NCBI GenBank assembly: GCA_949751835.1 | Contig: CATKHK010000057.1 | Span: 124,001 to 188,000, forward strand | Direction of reading: 5' to 3' | Source: Blepharisma japonicum | Lineage: Eukaryota > Ciliophora > Heterotrichea > Heterotrichida > Blepharismidae | Length of the DNA: 64,000 bases | Shown here: piece by piece, positions 13,939 to 28,067 of the stretch | How the letters are laid out: the number at the start of each line of letters is the position of its first letter | Position numbering within the stretch: the stretch's first letter is position 1 | The notes under the pieces: generated by a model | Seen by the model: the letters and a program-made list of their open reading frames with translations, nothing else | Database searches by the model: none | Told to the model about the DNA's origin: nothing | Translations under genes and position numbers: made by a program

Positions 13939-16900
13939 TTATCCTGGAATTAGCTTTGCAATTATCTTCATCTTCTCAAGATTATTTTGTTCCTTGATTA
14001 AAAAAGACAAATAAAATCCAAAATACAATATTAAGGAATTGAGAATAAAAAGAGCCAAAGCCACTACAATTCATTGAAGCCTGCTCATAATAGCATTTTG
14101 GGAATCTTTATTTGCTAAATTCACCAATAAATCATACTCACTATCTAAAGCGTTTATTGCTTGAACCAAATCAAATCAGAGCTCCATATCGTCTATTGCA
14201 TAGTAAACGAAATAATAAGCATCAAACGTTAAAATTCCTCCAGAAGCATAAGAACCATAATCAGCTATTTTAAATACATTTTTAGTACGCTTATAAAATA
14301 ATTGTCTAAATTCATCAGAAAGCAATGAAGAATATTTCGAATTTCTTATTTCTTTTTCAGAAAATACCAAAGAAGATGCCGCATCATTAAAGCAAGTAAA
14401 AGGGCTTTTAAACTGATATAAATCAGGCAGTTTTGTTGTTAAATCAGCAGGAGAGCCAACAATTGAGGTTTCACTTGTCCAAACAATTAAAGTTTTCATT
14501 AAAACTTGAGAATTTATGATATCTCTTATGAGGCTTGGCCTCAAATATAAATATTCTACACAGTTTTGATATAAATAAAGGAGATTTACTAAGAAAAAAG
14601 TTAATGCTAAAACCAAATACATAGAATATCTTCATATATATTTTCAGTGATTTTTAAAATTCCCTTTCATACTTGTATGTTTCACATCAGAAAATAAAAT
14701 ATCCTTTTTACCATGAATTGAAGTTAGCCTATCAAGGCAAGCATTTTTAAGGACTTCGTAGTGGTCATTAGCATGCTTCTTTATTTGATTTCATAAGTGA
14801 TTTTCTGTATTAATAACATGTTTTATAAATGGAGTTGTAAGCCCAAGACTGATAACCAAAATTCCAAAGCCTGCTGCTAGCAGAATATTCATCCTATATT
14901 CCAAATCGTCAATATTGCTCATCCCACATTCTGTGACTCTATAAAATGAGCTATTACAATAACGGAAAACTTGATTTAAACCATTTAAATTAAAAAACTG
15001 TATCTCTTTGGTTTGGTCTTCATGATTATTTAATTTTTCAATAAAAGATTTTCCCTGAATAATAATTACCCGAATAATAAATTCCGAAATAGCATTGATC
15101 AAATTTATCTTTTTTAATTGAAAATCGTTATCAACATCTCAGAGGAAAATATTTTCATCTATAAAAATCTCATTTCCTCCACATGATTTCCAACTTTTTA
15201 GATTTTCTGTCACGTTTAGTCGAATTTCCTTTAAAAGCTCCAAATTTATAATAAAATGATTATAGGAATAATCTGTTAATTCTTGTGGGCCGCTAAGATC
15301 GGTAAGTACATTTATCCCTCTTGAAAAATGGGCTAAAGCTCCTATTGATTTTTCGATTTTTCCTAGTAAAAGGTTTAATTCAATATCACTCCCCGCAATA
15401 ATTGCTGTGGCTGTATAAATTAAAACGATTGAGTTTGTAGTAATTACAGTTAGCATCTAAATATATTTTACAGCAGAAATCAATACAATATGGAAAATTT
15501 TTATAGAGCGTGTCGATAAATTTGCATTTTTTTCTAAATTGTGGCATCATGAAGAACTTTCTGATTCGCTTCCAATTCTTATTTTTGATTGAGATTCTAT
15601 CTTAATGATTTCAAAAGATTTATTTTCATTTTTTGGTGAAAATACTTTGCAGGGTATAAAATTTTGTGGAGTTGAATCGATATTTTTATCAATATAATGA
15701 GCAACTTCATTCGTATTTAATTCTTCGATTTCATTTGGGTTATTAATTAATATAATATAATTGATCCTTATTGTATAAAATTCAAAAAAGCTCGGAATTA
15801 AATATGCTCTTAAATGAGTATCAGTAAGAGGTAATGGTACAAATGGCTGTAAATTATGATTTTGCAAGCTCGGAAACAAATCTTTTATATTATAACCTGC
15901 CAAATCTCCACTAAAACTTCTAGCAAATTTTCCAAAGTTTTCGCTGTGTGAATATATTTCCCCCTCTTCTGAAATTATTGCGAATTCTTCTGAAGTTTTT
16001 ATTTCTTGAAAAGCAAATAAAATAGAGAGATTACCTTTTATGGAAACTAATGATCCTTTTCCGGTACAGTTAATAATGGACTTGCTTGGCAATAATAAAA
16101 AAAAGTGATTTGGAATCTTTATTTTTACTTCAGTTGCTAATTGAGAAAAATCTGAAATTTGGTAATTTAGATATGAATCATAAGGAGGAGGTATAAAAAG
16201 TGAAATTTTATTTCCTAAAATTTCATTTATTGAACATTTTAATATTTCTGATGCTTTTTGATTTGCATAAGTAATTTTTCCAAAATTTTTATTAGAACAG
16301 GTAATAAACATTATTCCATTGTTTTCATCAAAAAAAGATAAATCTCTTGTACCTTTTTTTGGGATTGACTGGCTTGTTAAGTTTTCTATTGTCTGAAATT
16401 TAAAGCCAAGCTTATTTGATTTTTCAAAATCATACAGAATATGCTTCACAAATGAAAAATAATAGCTTAAAGCTTCTTTGGATCTTGGGAATTTTTCATG
16501 CATATTTGAGTAGTTTTCTGTAATAAATTCAAGATATTCTGGTATGAAATCAAGCATTTTATTTAATTTTACAACATTTGGATGCATAGACACCACTTCT
16601 TTCCAAAAATCTAAAAGTTTTGCACATAAAGCTGTGTCAATCTTTTTTATTTTATTAATTTTTTGGAAATAGTTTATAAATATAATGCTTTCATGTCCCT
16701 CAAATTCAGAAAGCACTATTTTGCAGGTATATTCTTGGTAATTTCCTTCTAGGCTACTATTAGAGTATTTTGTTTTGCATAATTTTATTTTAGCTAGTGC
16801 TTCATCTTGTATGGTGAAAATACAATAATTTACTTCTCAAATAATAAATAATTTACTTTTGTAGAGCGAAGTCTCGTTAAAGCATTTACCGAAAAAATAA

Positions 16901-18054
16901 AGGACTTGATCTTTATTTTCGGCATTGCTTGAAGATAAAATATATCGTAATTTGTGCTCAAGGCTGAAAATATTTTTAATTTTTTTATGATTTTTAGGTA
17001 TTTTTGGAGCGATTGCTTTAATTGAGTGTTTTACAAGCTGCATGAGTAGAATTAGGACAATTGGCACTATTGTAAATGTAAATAATGCTATTGCAAATGA
17101 TCTATCAAGAATTCTTGCAAAAATAAATACGAACGATATTAAAGAAACTCCTGAAAATTTGATTGTAGCCAAATAGTTTGCAAAAAGGTTAAAAAATGGT
17201 AATTTTGTAATAGTTTCTCACACTAGAAAGCCAGAAATAGTCATTAAAATAAACTCAAAAAATATAGCATAATCACTCCCAATAATACAAAATATAATTG
17301 GTGATAAAATAGTAAGTACTGATGAATGAAAATCTATTTGTGAATAGGCTCTCGAGTCGATTTTCTGCTTCATCATTGAGTGTCTAATTTCTCCAGTGAA
17401 TATATTGCTATTTAAATATACAAAAATGTTTCCAAATAACCCTAAAAATATTAAAAATTGTATTGACTTGCTCACTTTGAAATCGCTCACGTCATTATTT
17501 TCAAAATACTCTGAAATTGAATTTTTTGTAAATCAATTGTATTTCAAGCATATAGAAAGTAAGACAACAATAGGAATTTCTGTAAAATTTATAAACCCAT
17601 AAAGGAATTTCCTCATAAACCTTATAAAATAAGGTGGCAAAGTTATTGAATAATGAATTAAAGCTACAATAGCAAAAATCCCCACAATATTAGCTATGGA
17701 AATAGCAGTTGATGTATAAATGCAAAAATTTATTATCCCAAATGCTGAGCATACATTATCTAATCTTACATAACCTATAAACCTTCAAATATCTTTATTT
17801 TTATCCCAATCGCCTATTGAGAGATTTGGGATCCATAGTAAGCTGCAAATTTGGATACACCAAACTAAAGCCACAACAACAATCTGTATTTTCTGAATAA
17901 AAAGTGACTGTCTTTTTGGTATTTTCTCATAATACATTAATCTATATAACTCAAAAACAGAATCAAGTCAAGATTTCCCTTTTTTTCGATAATTTTGAGT
18001 TAAATATCACGCTTCATCCCTAGGTTCAAATTTAGTTAAATTATCCTCTGACAT
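13939..18054 (-). CDS. TmcB-like multi-pass membrane PAS sensor, paralogue D
   Basis: Subtype 2. Start ATG at 18054 (MSEDNLTKFEPRDEAW), stop TAA at 13939-13941 directly after KLIPG, several residues shorter at the C-terminus than its sisters. Introns: 15457-15471 (GTAAAATATATTTAG) and 15055-15069 (GTAATTATTATTCAG). The second has no stop and is a multiple of three, so a naive reading would keep it as VIIIQ; alignment with the sisters shows it should go. Spliced length 1361 residues. PAS from about residue 573 (FFDENNGIMFIT, FIPPPYDSYLNY), then EEGEIYSHSENFGKF and INYIILINNPNEIE. The linker before the membrane segment is long (KVFSPKNENKSFEIIKIES, Ser-rich end). External loops carry C-G (SCGGNEIF), RYCNSSFY and the RNSKYSSLLSDEFRQ motif. 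Ligand unknown. Confidence 0.82.
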
Positions 18055-18794
18055 TAATATCTTTGATTATTATACCATTAATCCATGCTTACAGCTAGAA
18101 GAACTAGAAAATCTACGCAATTCAGACTTTTTACTTCGATAAAAATAAAAAATTCGTATACTATTTGGATCGCTATAAACTTTACATTTTAGCAACATTT
18201 GCACATTGAATTTAAAAATAAAAACCCAGCTCGTGAAATTTTACAATCTTTATTATATAAAGGTTAGTTTATTTTTTTGTTTTTTATTTAAGTAAGCTGA
18301 TGAAATTAATTAAAGTGACACTTGAATTATAAGAATTTATTATACTTTTCACCTATAACATAATAATTGCCATTTGTTTATATGCAATAACTAATTCATA
18401 ATTTTATTATATCAATTAATATAAGCTTAAGCACCTATTTTTGTGCTAAAATAAAAAATTGATATTACAAAACTGCTTTCTTCCAGGAATACACAATTAT
18501 TGATGAACTTCTGCAACCTAGCGCAAAGAAACAGTATATCGAATCTTTCTGAAGATAAAAAATTTCATTTCTCATATAAATTTTAAGGAAAATTTACTTT
18601 ACTCTTTAATGTAAGGCGATTATATTGCAAATTCTAATATCATTAAGTAAATGAGGAAGAATGAGCGATATATTTATTGTATGTTTTCACAATTCACTAA
18701 GGTAAGATATGCTGTTCGTAATGTTTGATAGTAAATTTATAATATGAGCTAAAAAAGATTTATAAATAAACTTAATACCAAACTATAAAACTGC
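18055..18794. other. Intergenic region between paralogues D and E
   Basis: 740 bp of AT-rich DNA with no ORF or RNA gene recognised. Confidence 0.45.
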
Positions 18795-21700
18795 TTATTT
18801 AAAATATTTAGTAGGAATAAGCCTAGCAATGACTTTCAAATTTTCAAGCTTTTTTTGCTCTTTTAATAAAAACGGCAAATAAAATACAAAATATAAAATT
18901 CAGGAGCTCACTGTAAAGATACCCAAGTTTAATGCTATTCATTGCAATTGTTGCATAATAGCATGCTGTGAGTCTTTATCTGCTAAATCTACCAATAAAT
19001 CATACTCACTGTCTAAAGCGTTTATTTCTTTCACTAATTTAAATCACATTGTAAGATAATCGTCAATACCTGAAAAATCTAAATAATAAGCTTCAAAAGG
19101 TAATAATCCTCCCGCTGTATAAACTCCATAATCTGCGATTTTTGCTATATTTTTTGTATTTTCATAAAACACCTGTCTAAACTCATCCGAAAGTAATGAG
19201 GAGTATTTTGAATTTCTTATTTCTTTTTCAGAATTTAGTAATGAAGATATTACATTATTCATGCAAGATAATTCATTATAAAATGGGTAAATGCCAGATA
19301 AATAAATAGGTAAGGCAATCGGGGTTGTTGATATTGAAAACTCGCTTGTTCATACAATTAAAGTTTTATATAAAACTTGAGAGTTTATTATAGTTCTTAG
19401 AAGACTTGGCCTTAAATACAAATATTCTGCACAGTTCTGATATAAATAAAGAGAGTTTACTAAAAAGAAAACCAATGCTAAAATGAAATAAACTGAATTT
19501 CTCCAAAAATATTTTCAATAATTTTTAAAATTTCCGCTTTCACTAGTTTTCTTTATGTCAGAAAATAAAATATTGTTTTGTCCATGCATTTCTGAAAGTC
19601 GATCAAAATAAGTTTTTTTAAGTTGCTCATAATTTTTGGAAGCATTCTTTTTAATTTTATTTCATAAATTATTTTCTGCATTTATGTTATATGCTGCAAA
19701 AATCATTGTAATTCCTAAACAAATAACTAAATTTGCAAAACCAATCAATAGTAATACATTCATTCAGGATTCTAGCTCTTTTGAGTTATTCATAATACAG
19801 TCAGTAAAGGTGTATAAAGAGCTGTTACAATAATTAAAAATTTGGCTTAATCCATTTAAATTGATAAATTGGACTTCTTTTCTATAGTCTTGCTTATTAT
19901 TATATTTATCCAAAAATATATTTCCCTATATATCAGTCACGGTAATTATAAATTGTGAAACAGCATCAATCAAATTGGTTTTCTTTGTATAAAGCCCATC
20001 AAAATTATGCCAAATCGGAATATTTTCATTCGTAAATTCATCATCTCCTTTGCATATATTCCAATCAATTAAATTTGACGTTATATTTTGATGAGTTTCT
20101 TCTAAAACTTTCATATAGCTAATAATTTGATTGTAAGAATAATCTATTAGTTCTTTTGGGCCTCCTGTTAGTACACCTACACCTCTAGCATTATGAGCAA
20201 TTCCCTGCACTGATTTTTCTATTTTTCCGAGTAAAATAAGCAAATCAATATTGCTTTCAGCGACAATTGCATTTGAAGTATATATTAAAACAATTAAGTT
20301 TAAAGCCATAACAGTAAGCATCTATATAATTTTTACAGATAAAATAAAAACAATATGGAAAATTTTTAATGAGTGTGATGATAAGTTCACAATTTTGTTT
20401 AAATTTGTGAATTGTGATGAGCTTTCAGAGTTTTGAGAAAATTTTGGCCCTGACTCGGTTTTAAAATTATTTAGAAATTTACTTTGAGTACCTTGATTTA
20501 CTGCATCACAACTTAATTGATATTTTGAGGGATCCTCAAGATTTTTCTGGCTACTTTGGATTTTTTCATATGGTTTGCCGAGATTTATTTGATAAGAATC
20601 ATCAGATATTAAAATATAATTTATCCTTAAGCCATAAAACTCATAAAAACAAGGAATTAAATAAGTTTCAGTTTCAATAAGCTTATGAGGTTTAAAATAC
20701 TGTAACTCAATGCTTTGTAAGCTGGGGAATAAATTATTCAAGCTTAATCCTTCAAAATTTTGAGCCGTTTTCCCAATAAATTTCGAAAAGTTTTCACTAT
20801 GCCAAGAAATTTCTTTACCTTCAGAAATTATAGCAAATCCACTAGATAGCTTTATTTCTTGAAATATAAATAGCATATAAATCTGGTTCGAAAGAGATAC
20901 CAATGACGCTTTTCCAATACAGTCAATAATAAATTTACTCGGCAATGACAAGAAAAAATGACTTGGAGTTTTTATTTCTACATCTGTTGCAAATTGAAGA
21001 AGATGAAACAATTTGTAGTTAAAAAAAGAGTCATAAGGAGGGGGCACGAAAAATGAAAAATTATGCCCTAATATTTCAATTATCGGGTACTTAAGTATTT
21101 CTGATGTTTTTTGATTTGCATAAGCAATTTTTCCGAAATCTTTATTTTCTAAAGATATTAGCATTAATCCATTATTGGGATCAAAAAAACTTAAATCTTT
21201 ACTATCAACATTTTGCTGAATAGATAATTTATCAATAGATTGAAGCTTGCTACTTAGAAAATTTGATTTATCAAAATCGCACAAAATATCTTTTATATAT
21301 GTTAAATAATAAGATAAAGCTTCTTTAGATTTTGGGAATTTTTGGTGCAAGTTTGAATAATTTTCTAAAATGTTTGTAATAGTCCCTGAAACTATTTCCA
21401 ACATTTTATTTAGTTTTTTTGGATTAGGATTTACAGATACGATTTCTTTTCAAAAATCTAGAAGTTTGACACATAAAATTGCGTCTTCCATTCTATTTTC
21501 ACCAATTTTTTGAAAATAATTCAAAAACTGAATACTCTCATGTCCATCAAACCCAGAAACATTTTTCATGCAAACATATTCTTGGAAATCTCCTTCTAAG
21601 CTGTGATTCGAATATTTTGATTTTCATAACTTTATTTTGGCTAAGCCACAATCATGAAGAGTAAAAATGCAATAATTGACTTCCCAAATAACTAAAATTT

Positions 21701-22889
21701 TATTTCAAGATAGAGTAGTCTCATTAAAACATTTGCCTAAAATATATAAAATTGGATTTTTATTTTCTATACTATTTGAGCATAGAAAACTCCTAAGATT
21801 ATGCTCAAGGCTATAAGCATCGTTAATATTTTGAAGGTCACTTGGAATTTTAGAATTAATAATATTTTGAGTTGAAATTTTTACTTGTCGGATAATTAAT
21901 CCAGTCAACAAAGGGATTATAGTAAACATAAATAGCCAAATCACAATTGATGTATCAATAATCTTTGCAAAAATAAATAATGCAGATAATAAGGAAACTT
22001 CTAAATATTTAATTGTGGCTAAGCAATTCATAAAGACACTGAAATATGGCAGCTCATTGATAGTTCGCATTGCTAAAATTCCAGAAATAATCATTAAAAA
22101 TACCTGAAAAAATATGATATACTTACTTCCTGATGCCTCAAAGATCAAAGGCACAAAGAATATTAGTAACGCTGAATAAATATCGATTTTTGAATGGGCT
22201 CTTGAATCTAGCTTATAATGAGCAAATGAATGGCAAACTTTTGCTGAGCAAATAGAGTTGGCTAAATTAAAAAAAAATAAACAAAACAATCCTAAAACAA
22301 TAACAAATTGTGTATTATTGCCTACTTCAAAAGAAGAAATTTCGTTTTTATCAAAATATTCCCAAACATGATCATTTGAAAGTCAATTATATTTTAAACA
22401 AATAAAAAGTAAGGTAAATATAGGGAGTGTCAAAAATTTGTTTAAAGTTGTAAGATTTATTCTAAAAAAATCAAAAATAAATTCTGGTATTCGTTTTAAT
22501 AAGTAAAGAAGTATTAAAACACTAAAAAAGCCAATAAAATTTGCAATAATAATGCCAATTGATACAAAAATACACAAATTTATAACTTCATACTCTGAGC
22601 ATAGGTTATCTAGCCTTGCATATCCAATGATTTTTCATATATTTTTATTGTCTTCTCAATCACTTATTGCTAAATTTGGAATCCATAAAAAACTTGACAT
22701 ATAAAGAGACCAAATAAAATTTTCAGCAAACAATAATATTTTTTGCTTAGTTAAAGAGCTTTTCTGCTCATTTTGCCTATGATAAATCTTTCGATAAAAC
22801 TCAAAAGTCGATTCTAATCAAGATTTTTCATTTTTGACTTCCAGGTTAAATGATGAATTTTCATTAAGTCCTTCAAGTTTTGTTGACAT
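18795..22889 (-). CDS. TmcB-like multi-pass membrane PAS sensor, paralogue E
   Basis: Subtype 2, closest in style to D. Start ATG at 22889 (MSTKLEGLNENSSFN), stop TAA at 18795-18797 after PTKYFK. Introns 20322-20336 (GTAAAAATTATATAG) and 19926-19940. The latter reads GTGACTGATATATAG, so its 5' end is GTGA rather than the GTAA seen in the other copies. Spliced length is 1354 residues. PAS from about residue 574 (FFDPNNGLMLIS, FFVPPPYDSFF), then the PAS-like stretch ending INYILISDDSYQI. A polar linker (NLEDPSKYQLSCDAVNQ, Ser/Gln-rich) leads to the membrane segment at intron 1 (~851). The loops keep the Cys and RNSKYSSLLSDEFRQVFYE motifs. Confidence 0.82.
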
Positions 22890-23493
22890 ATATATTTATA
22901 ATCCAAAAAAAATAAGTGATTTTGAGCTGAATGATAGATAGCTAGCTCATTATTATCTTCTTTCTTTGAAACTAATTAAATACATAAAATAATAAAAAAA
23001 TTAAGTAATTAAGCCAGAAACTTATGAAATAGAGAGACAAATTTCATCTAATTCTAAGTGAGTAATGATTAGACATTTGCCAATAATTGAATTATATGTA
23101 GCTTAATTATTCCTTCATTGACAATTAAAATTAATTTAATATAATAAGAAATAAATTGTATATTAAGATTAAGTTATTTTTACCTTAAATAAATAATAAT
23201 ATACCTAAAATAATTAAGCTTTTAATTCTATTAAAAAAATGCAGCTTAGGGATAATTATTTTCTGCTTTAATAGAAGTAAAATTGCTCCAGTTATAGAAT
23301 TAATTTTGAAGCTAAAGATAAGTTGTAGAGTCTAATTTTGTATCTTGGATCGGCTAATCTGCTGTTGATTATGGAATTATTATATTTTACAAATTTATTT
23401 TATATATAAGTGATACTGCTTAAAAACCTTAAAAGCTAGGCAAATTTTATAGGAAATAATCTCCTAATTAATTAACGAAATATTAACAAAAAT
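22890..23493. other. Intergenic region between paralogues E and F
   Basis: 604 bp, AT-rich. No feature recognised. Confidence 0.45.
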
Positions 23494-26400
23494 TTATAAA
23501 TCTGGTATTATTTCTAACATAGAGCTGATCTTCTTCAAATATTGCTTTTCTTTTATAAAAAATGTCAAATATAAGCAAAGATAAATCGCACAAGAGCTTA
23601 CAATAAAAACGACTAAAGCAATTATTATTGTATTCATTTGTTGGTTAATTACATTTTGTGAATATTTGTCGGCATCATCAATTATATCATCGTAATCTAT
23701 ATCTAAATCTTGAATCTCAATAACCAAGTTTATTCAAGAATCTATATGTTGTCCAGCATTGTGGCTTATAAACTCAGCTTCAATTATTGAATATTCTCCA
23801 GCTTCATAGACGCCTAACCTATGCTCTGCTCTCTTACTGTCTATATCTTCCTCATAAATATGCAATTTAAAACTTTCAGAGATAATTGGGGAGTATTTGG
23901 GATTTCTTAATTTCTTTTTTTGCACCATTAAGCGAGAAATAGCATCCCTGAAGTTTGAGTCAGCATTGCTAATAGGAAGTGGGTATGAAGTTTCTACTTC
24001 TATAGAGGCTGAAGAAATTTTTAACGCCATTTCTGTAGTCCATACGTTTAAATCGGTAAATAAAATTTGGGAATTGAGAAGATTTTCAATAATTTCAGGT
24101 CTATAGTATAAATATTCACTGAGTCTATAATAGAAAACAGTCATGTTAATTATGCAGAATACTGAAGTTGCTATTAAGAACAGACAAATTCTTCATATAT
24201 ATTTTCAGAAATTTCTGAAATTTTGGTCATTTTTGTATCGATATTCACGATTTGCTGGTGCTTCAGGTTTAGAATGGATATTTGAAAGCCTTATAAGGCA
24301 TGGCTGATAAAGCTCTTCATAATACCTATATGCATGCTTTCTTACTTTATTTCATAAAATATGTTCATTTTTAATAGCAGAGTAGCAAAATGGAATCATT
24401 ATTAATATGCCTAAGGCAAAAACAATAATTCCTGCAACTAAAAGAACATAAATTTCGCTTTTATAATTAATAATTTGCGATTTTTGGCATGCAACTATTT
24501 CATGCATTGATTGATTACAATAATGAAACGCTTCGTCATATCCATTTAATAGAAAAAATGTTACTTCACTTGAAGAATCTGCTGAGATATTTAACTTTTT
24601 AATAAAATCGTTTCCCTACTTATGATTTACTAGCTGGATAAACTGTGAAGTAGTGTCTAATAAACTTGCTTTTTCTCTATAGATCCCATTGTCAACATTC
24701 CATAAATTTATATTTTTGTGAATAAAAATATCTTGTGCCGAGCATAAACTTTGCCTGTTTAAAAGAGATATCATCTTTGAGTAAAAGAACTCTAAATTTT
24801 CAATGTTACCGACAAAATAATTATAAGAAAATTGAAAAATAGTATCATCTCCATATGATTTAAATATGTTTGCTAGTCTTGAAAATAATCCCATTTGCAT
24901 AAATGATTCACCAATATTTTCTAGAATAACAGGAACAGTAACATCTCTCACAGCATCAACACTATAAGAGGCATAAAATAATACGATAATATTTGTAGTC
25001 AGCATCCCTAAAATCTATTTTAAAATTACTGCTAAAACAAATACCAAATGCAAAAAATTTATCGATCTTGATGAAATTCTTATTACATGAATAAGTGCAT
25101 TTTGAGTTGCATTTTCTGTGTTTTGAGACTTTTCTTCATCATCTCTGACCATCAAGTGACTTTCAAACATTTTTGCTTGATCTATATTTAAGTGATTGTC
25201 ATCTTCAGAATTTATGATTTTTTCATATGTTTCACTTTGATAAGCTGCGGATATTTCCCTTGGATATAATGATCTTAGTGCATCATATGTTCTTTGGCTG
25301 TTTTGTATTAACTTTTCTCCTCCTAGATTAATTTCTAAATTTTTATTTTTTCACTCAGTAAATTCTGTATAGTTATTAATCAATAAAATGTAGGGTATTT
25401 TAATGCCGAAATATTCTGATGACAATAAAACCAAAATTATTTCGCACTGTAAGGATAAGCGGTAAGGAGTGAATTGCTGTAAATTAGCATTTTCTAGATT
25501 AGGAAAAATACTATTAATTGTAGATCCTATCAAATTATAGTTCGGTTTTCCAACAATCTCAGAAAAATCTTTTCCATAGCAAAGAATGGTATTATCATCT
25601 GAAACTAATGCAGTTTGATGAGCGCTATCATTTGCATTGAAAATTAAGATGGTAACAAGAGAATGATTAATAGAGCTAAGCAAGGCTTTTCCCATATACC
25701 CTAATAAACCATTATTCGGCGAAATTAAAAAAAAGTTTTCTCCTAAATCAATTTCTATACTCGAGCCAAAATTAAGCATTTTTTTTATATTTTCGATCAC
25801 AGCTTTCTTATAATATGAAGGAATAAAATTGAATATATTATCTTCAATGATAAATTCCAAGTGATAGTTCAAACTTTCAGCAGCTTTCGGGTTTGCAAAA
25901 AGAATATCTCCAAAATTGTCTTCTTCATTGGAAAAAATTAAAATTCCATTATTATTGTCAAAACAACTCATATTTTTGAAAAAATTAGAAAAAAAGCCAT
26001 CAAAGGAGTTTATTTTAAAGCTGATTTTGTCATAATTTTCATAGTCATAGATTATATTTTTCAAGTATGAGCAATAGAGCTCAAGTCCTTCTCTAGTATG
26101 AAAATCAGTTGTTATTTGCTTGTATTCACTGCTTAAAAACTGCATATCTTTGCTTATAGAATTAACAGATTTGATCAGTTTATAAAATTTTGGTTGTTTT
26201 GAAGTAATTTCTTTTCAAAAACTTGATAAATTTAAGCATAATTTTTTGTCTATATCTTTTATTTGGTTTATTTTATTGTGGTAGCATTCAAAAGCGACAC
26301 TTTCAATTGAGTTCGAATCCATTATAGCTTTATCACATAAATATTCTTGAAAATTAGCTTCCAAATCTCAATCTGAGATTGCTTTACTTTTGCACATTCT

Positions 26401-28067
26401 AATTTTTGCTAAACCTGCATTCTTAACAGTATACAAGCAGTAGTTTGTCAATCATATCACCTGCAGCTTATCTCTTCATAAAATATTTTCCAAAAAGAAA
26501 GTTTCAAAAGTATAAATAATTTGATCTTTATTTTCAGCATTGAGAGAGCATAGCTCATATCTAAGAGATTTTTCTAAATCATATTTATTTTTTCTTTCAA
26601 TTGTATGAATAGAGAAGCTTTTATTAATTTTTTTATGCGACCTAATAGCATAAATAATAATCAAAATAATTGCTATTGGTGACAGAAAAATTGCAAATAT
26701 TGTGATAGTTAATGCATTGTTAAGTCAGTTTCCTAAAATAAAAAGAAAAGCTACCCAACCAAAAATAAAAAACCGAATAAACAATATTATGTTGCTATAT
26801 AGACAAAATAAGATTAAGATTAAAATATACAGCCATAAGAGAGTGAACCACTGATCCTTGCCTTTTCTTAGCTCTAGAAGAAGCAATAGCCTACATATAC
26901 CTCTAAATGCAAATAAGGAAATATAGGGCCTACACTTTTGAATCTCTTACTAGAAGCACCTGTGCCAGGGTTAGCACCTGTGCCCTTGCAGTCCCAATAA
27001 TGAAAAGAGTGCAGTAGGAATGACCTGTCCGCCTAAGCAGAAATAGAACACCTTAGGGTAAAGAAAAAACTTATTATTCATCAGGCATCTTCAAACTTCA
27101 TGACTTATTCCCAGTCACAAGCACTACTCATTTCGGACCATAGAGATTGCTCCTACCTGCTCCTTAAGAGGTGAGACTAGGAGTTTTCCTTCTGTTAACA
27201 TAGTATACAAAAATAGGGAATATAAATTATTGATTCCATCATCAATAAAAATGAGCTCAGCATTGCAAAAATCTGCAGATATATTATATAGTCTTCATTA
27301 TAGATTGAAAAAAGAATTGGAAATAAAAAGGTTAAAATTCCTGCATGAAGGTCGATTTTTGAGTGAGCTTTTGCAGTAATCGTACTCTTTGCATTATTAT
27401 GTTTGATATTTCCAGAGCATTCTGTATTGAATAAGACTATTACTAGCCACATCACAATTGCCAATATACAACATACTTTCCAAGGAGTGGCGATTTCAAA
27501 ATCAGCATAATTGGAATCATTTTCGTATTCAACAGAATCCCTTTTGTTCCAAAAATTGTACTTGATAAAAATGGAAAATAGCTCTAAGGACGGAATGCAC
27601 ATTAATGTCTGCCATAAATAATTTATTTTTTCAAGCATATAAAATGCTACCCTTGGAGCTTTTTTACAATAACTAATTATAAAAACTAAAGCTATAGTTC
27701 ATGAGAAAATACTGAATACTCCAAAAACTGATACATATAAGCATTTATCAATAATCCCTAGAGTAGCGCAAGTGTTATCTATTCTTAAATATCCAATTTT
27801 TTCTCATAAAGCCATATCATCTCTTCAGTTTTTAATAGAAAGATTTGGTATTCATAGCAAGCTTATCATTTGAAGGGACCAAATGGCACATTCAGCAGCG
27901 ACTTGGATCTTCTGCTTAATTAGAGAAGTTTTAGTTGGTTCTCTTGAATGATACAGTATCGAGAAAAGTTCATAAACTGGGTTTAAAATTCTGTGATTCT
28001 TTGTGCTTTGTAAGGGATTTTTCTCACTAATTTCAAGACTAGTGATATCACTATCAAATCTTAGCAT
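23494..28067 (-). pseudogene. TmcB-like PAS sensor, paralogue F, interrupted by a 404-bp insertion
   Basis: Subtype 1. Start ATG at 28067 (MLRFDSDITSLEISEKN), stop at 23494 after LEIIPDL. Introns 25015-25029 (GTAATTTTAAAATAG) and 24616-24630 (GTAAATCATAAGTAG). The membrane-bundle coding part is broken at about 26803-27206: the frame enters the insert from IYIPYFC, meets a TAA within a few codons and changes phase. Taking out 404 nt restores a single frame of about 1379 residues and restores exactly the ten-residue spacing between PYF and (R/K)FF seen in A and C. All else looks intact: PAS from about residue 566 (NNGILIFSNEEDNFG), helical region, hairpins. So the gene is either recently dead or the insert is removed in a way not visible here. 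Marked pseudogene on present reading. Confidence 0.7.
26803..27206. mobile_element. 404-bp insertion in paralogue F with 8-9 bp near-repeat at its ends
   Basis: The insert is visibly richer in G and C than the array around it. It is flanked by ACAAAATA (26803-26810) and ACAAAAATA (27207-27215), an imperfect target-site duplication. A 12-bp direct repeat AGCACCTGTGCC occurs at 26955-26966 and 26973-26984. Read on the minus strand its 3' end is TAATCTTAATCT, a short tandem repeat such as retroposon tails can have. There are no clear terminal inverted repeats and no ORF of note. It could be a short non-autonomous retroelement or an unexcised germline segment; TA-bounded excision gives the wrong frame or spacing in the combinations tried. 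Confidence 0.55.

Noticed and set aside
26803-27206. TA-bounded germline segment (IES) with simple excision
   Set aside because: The TA-to-TA joinings tried give either a frameshift or a two-residue loss against the conserved spacing, while the ACAAAATA-flanked deletion fits exactly. Not excluded outright.
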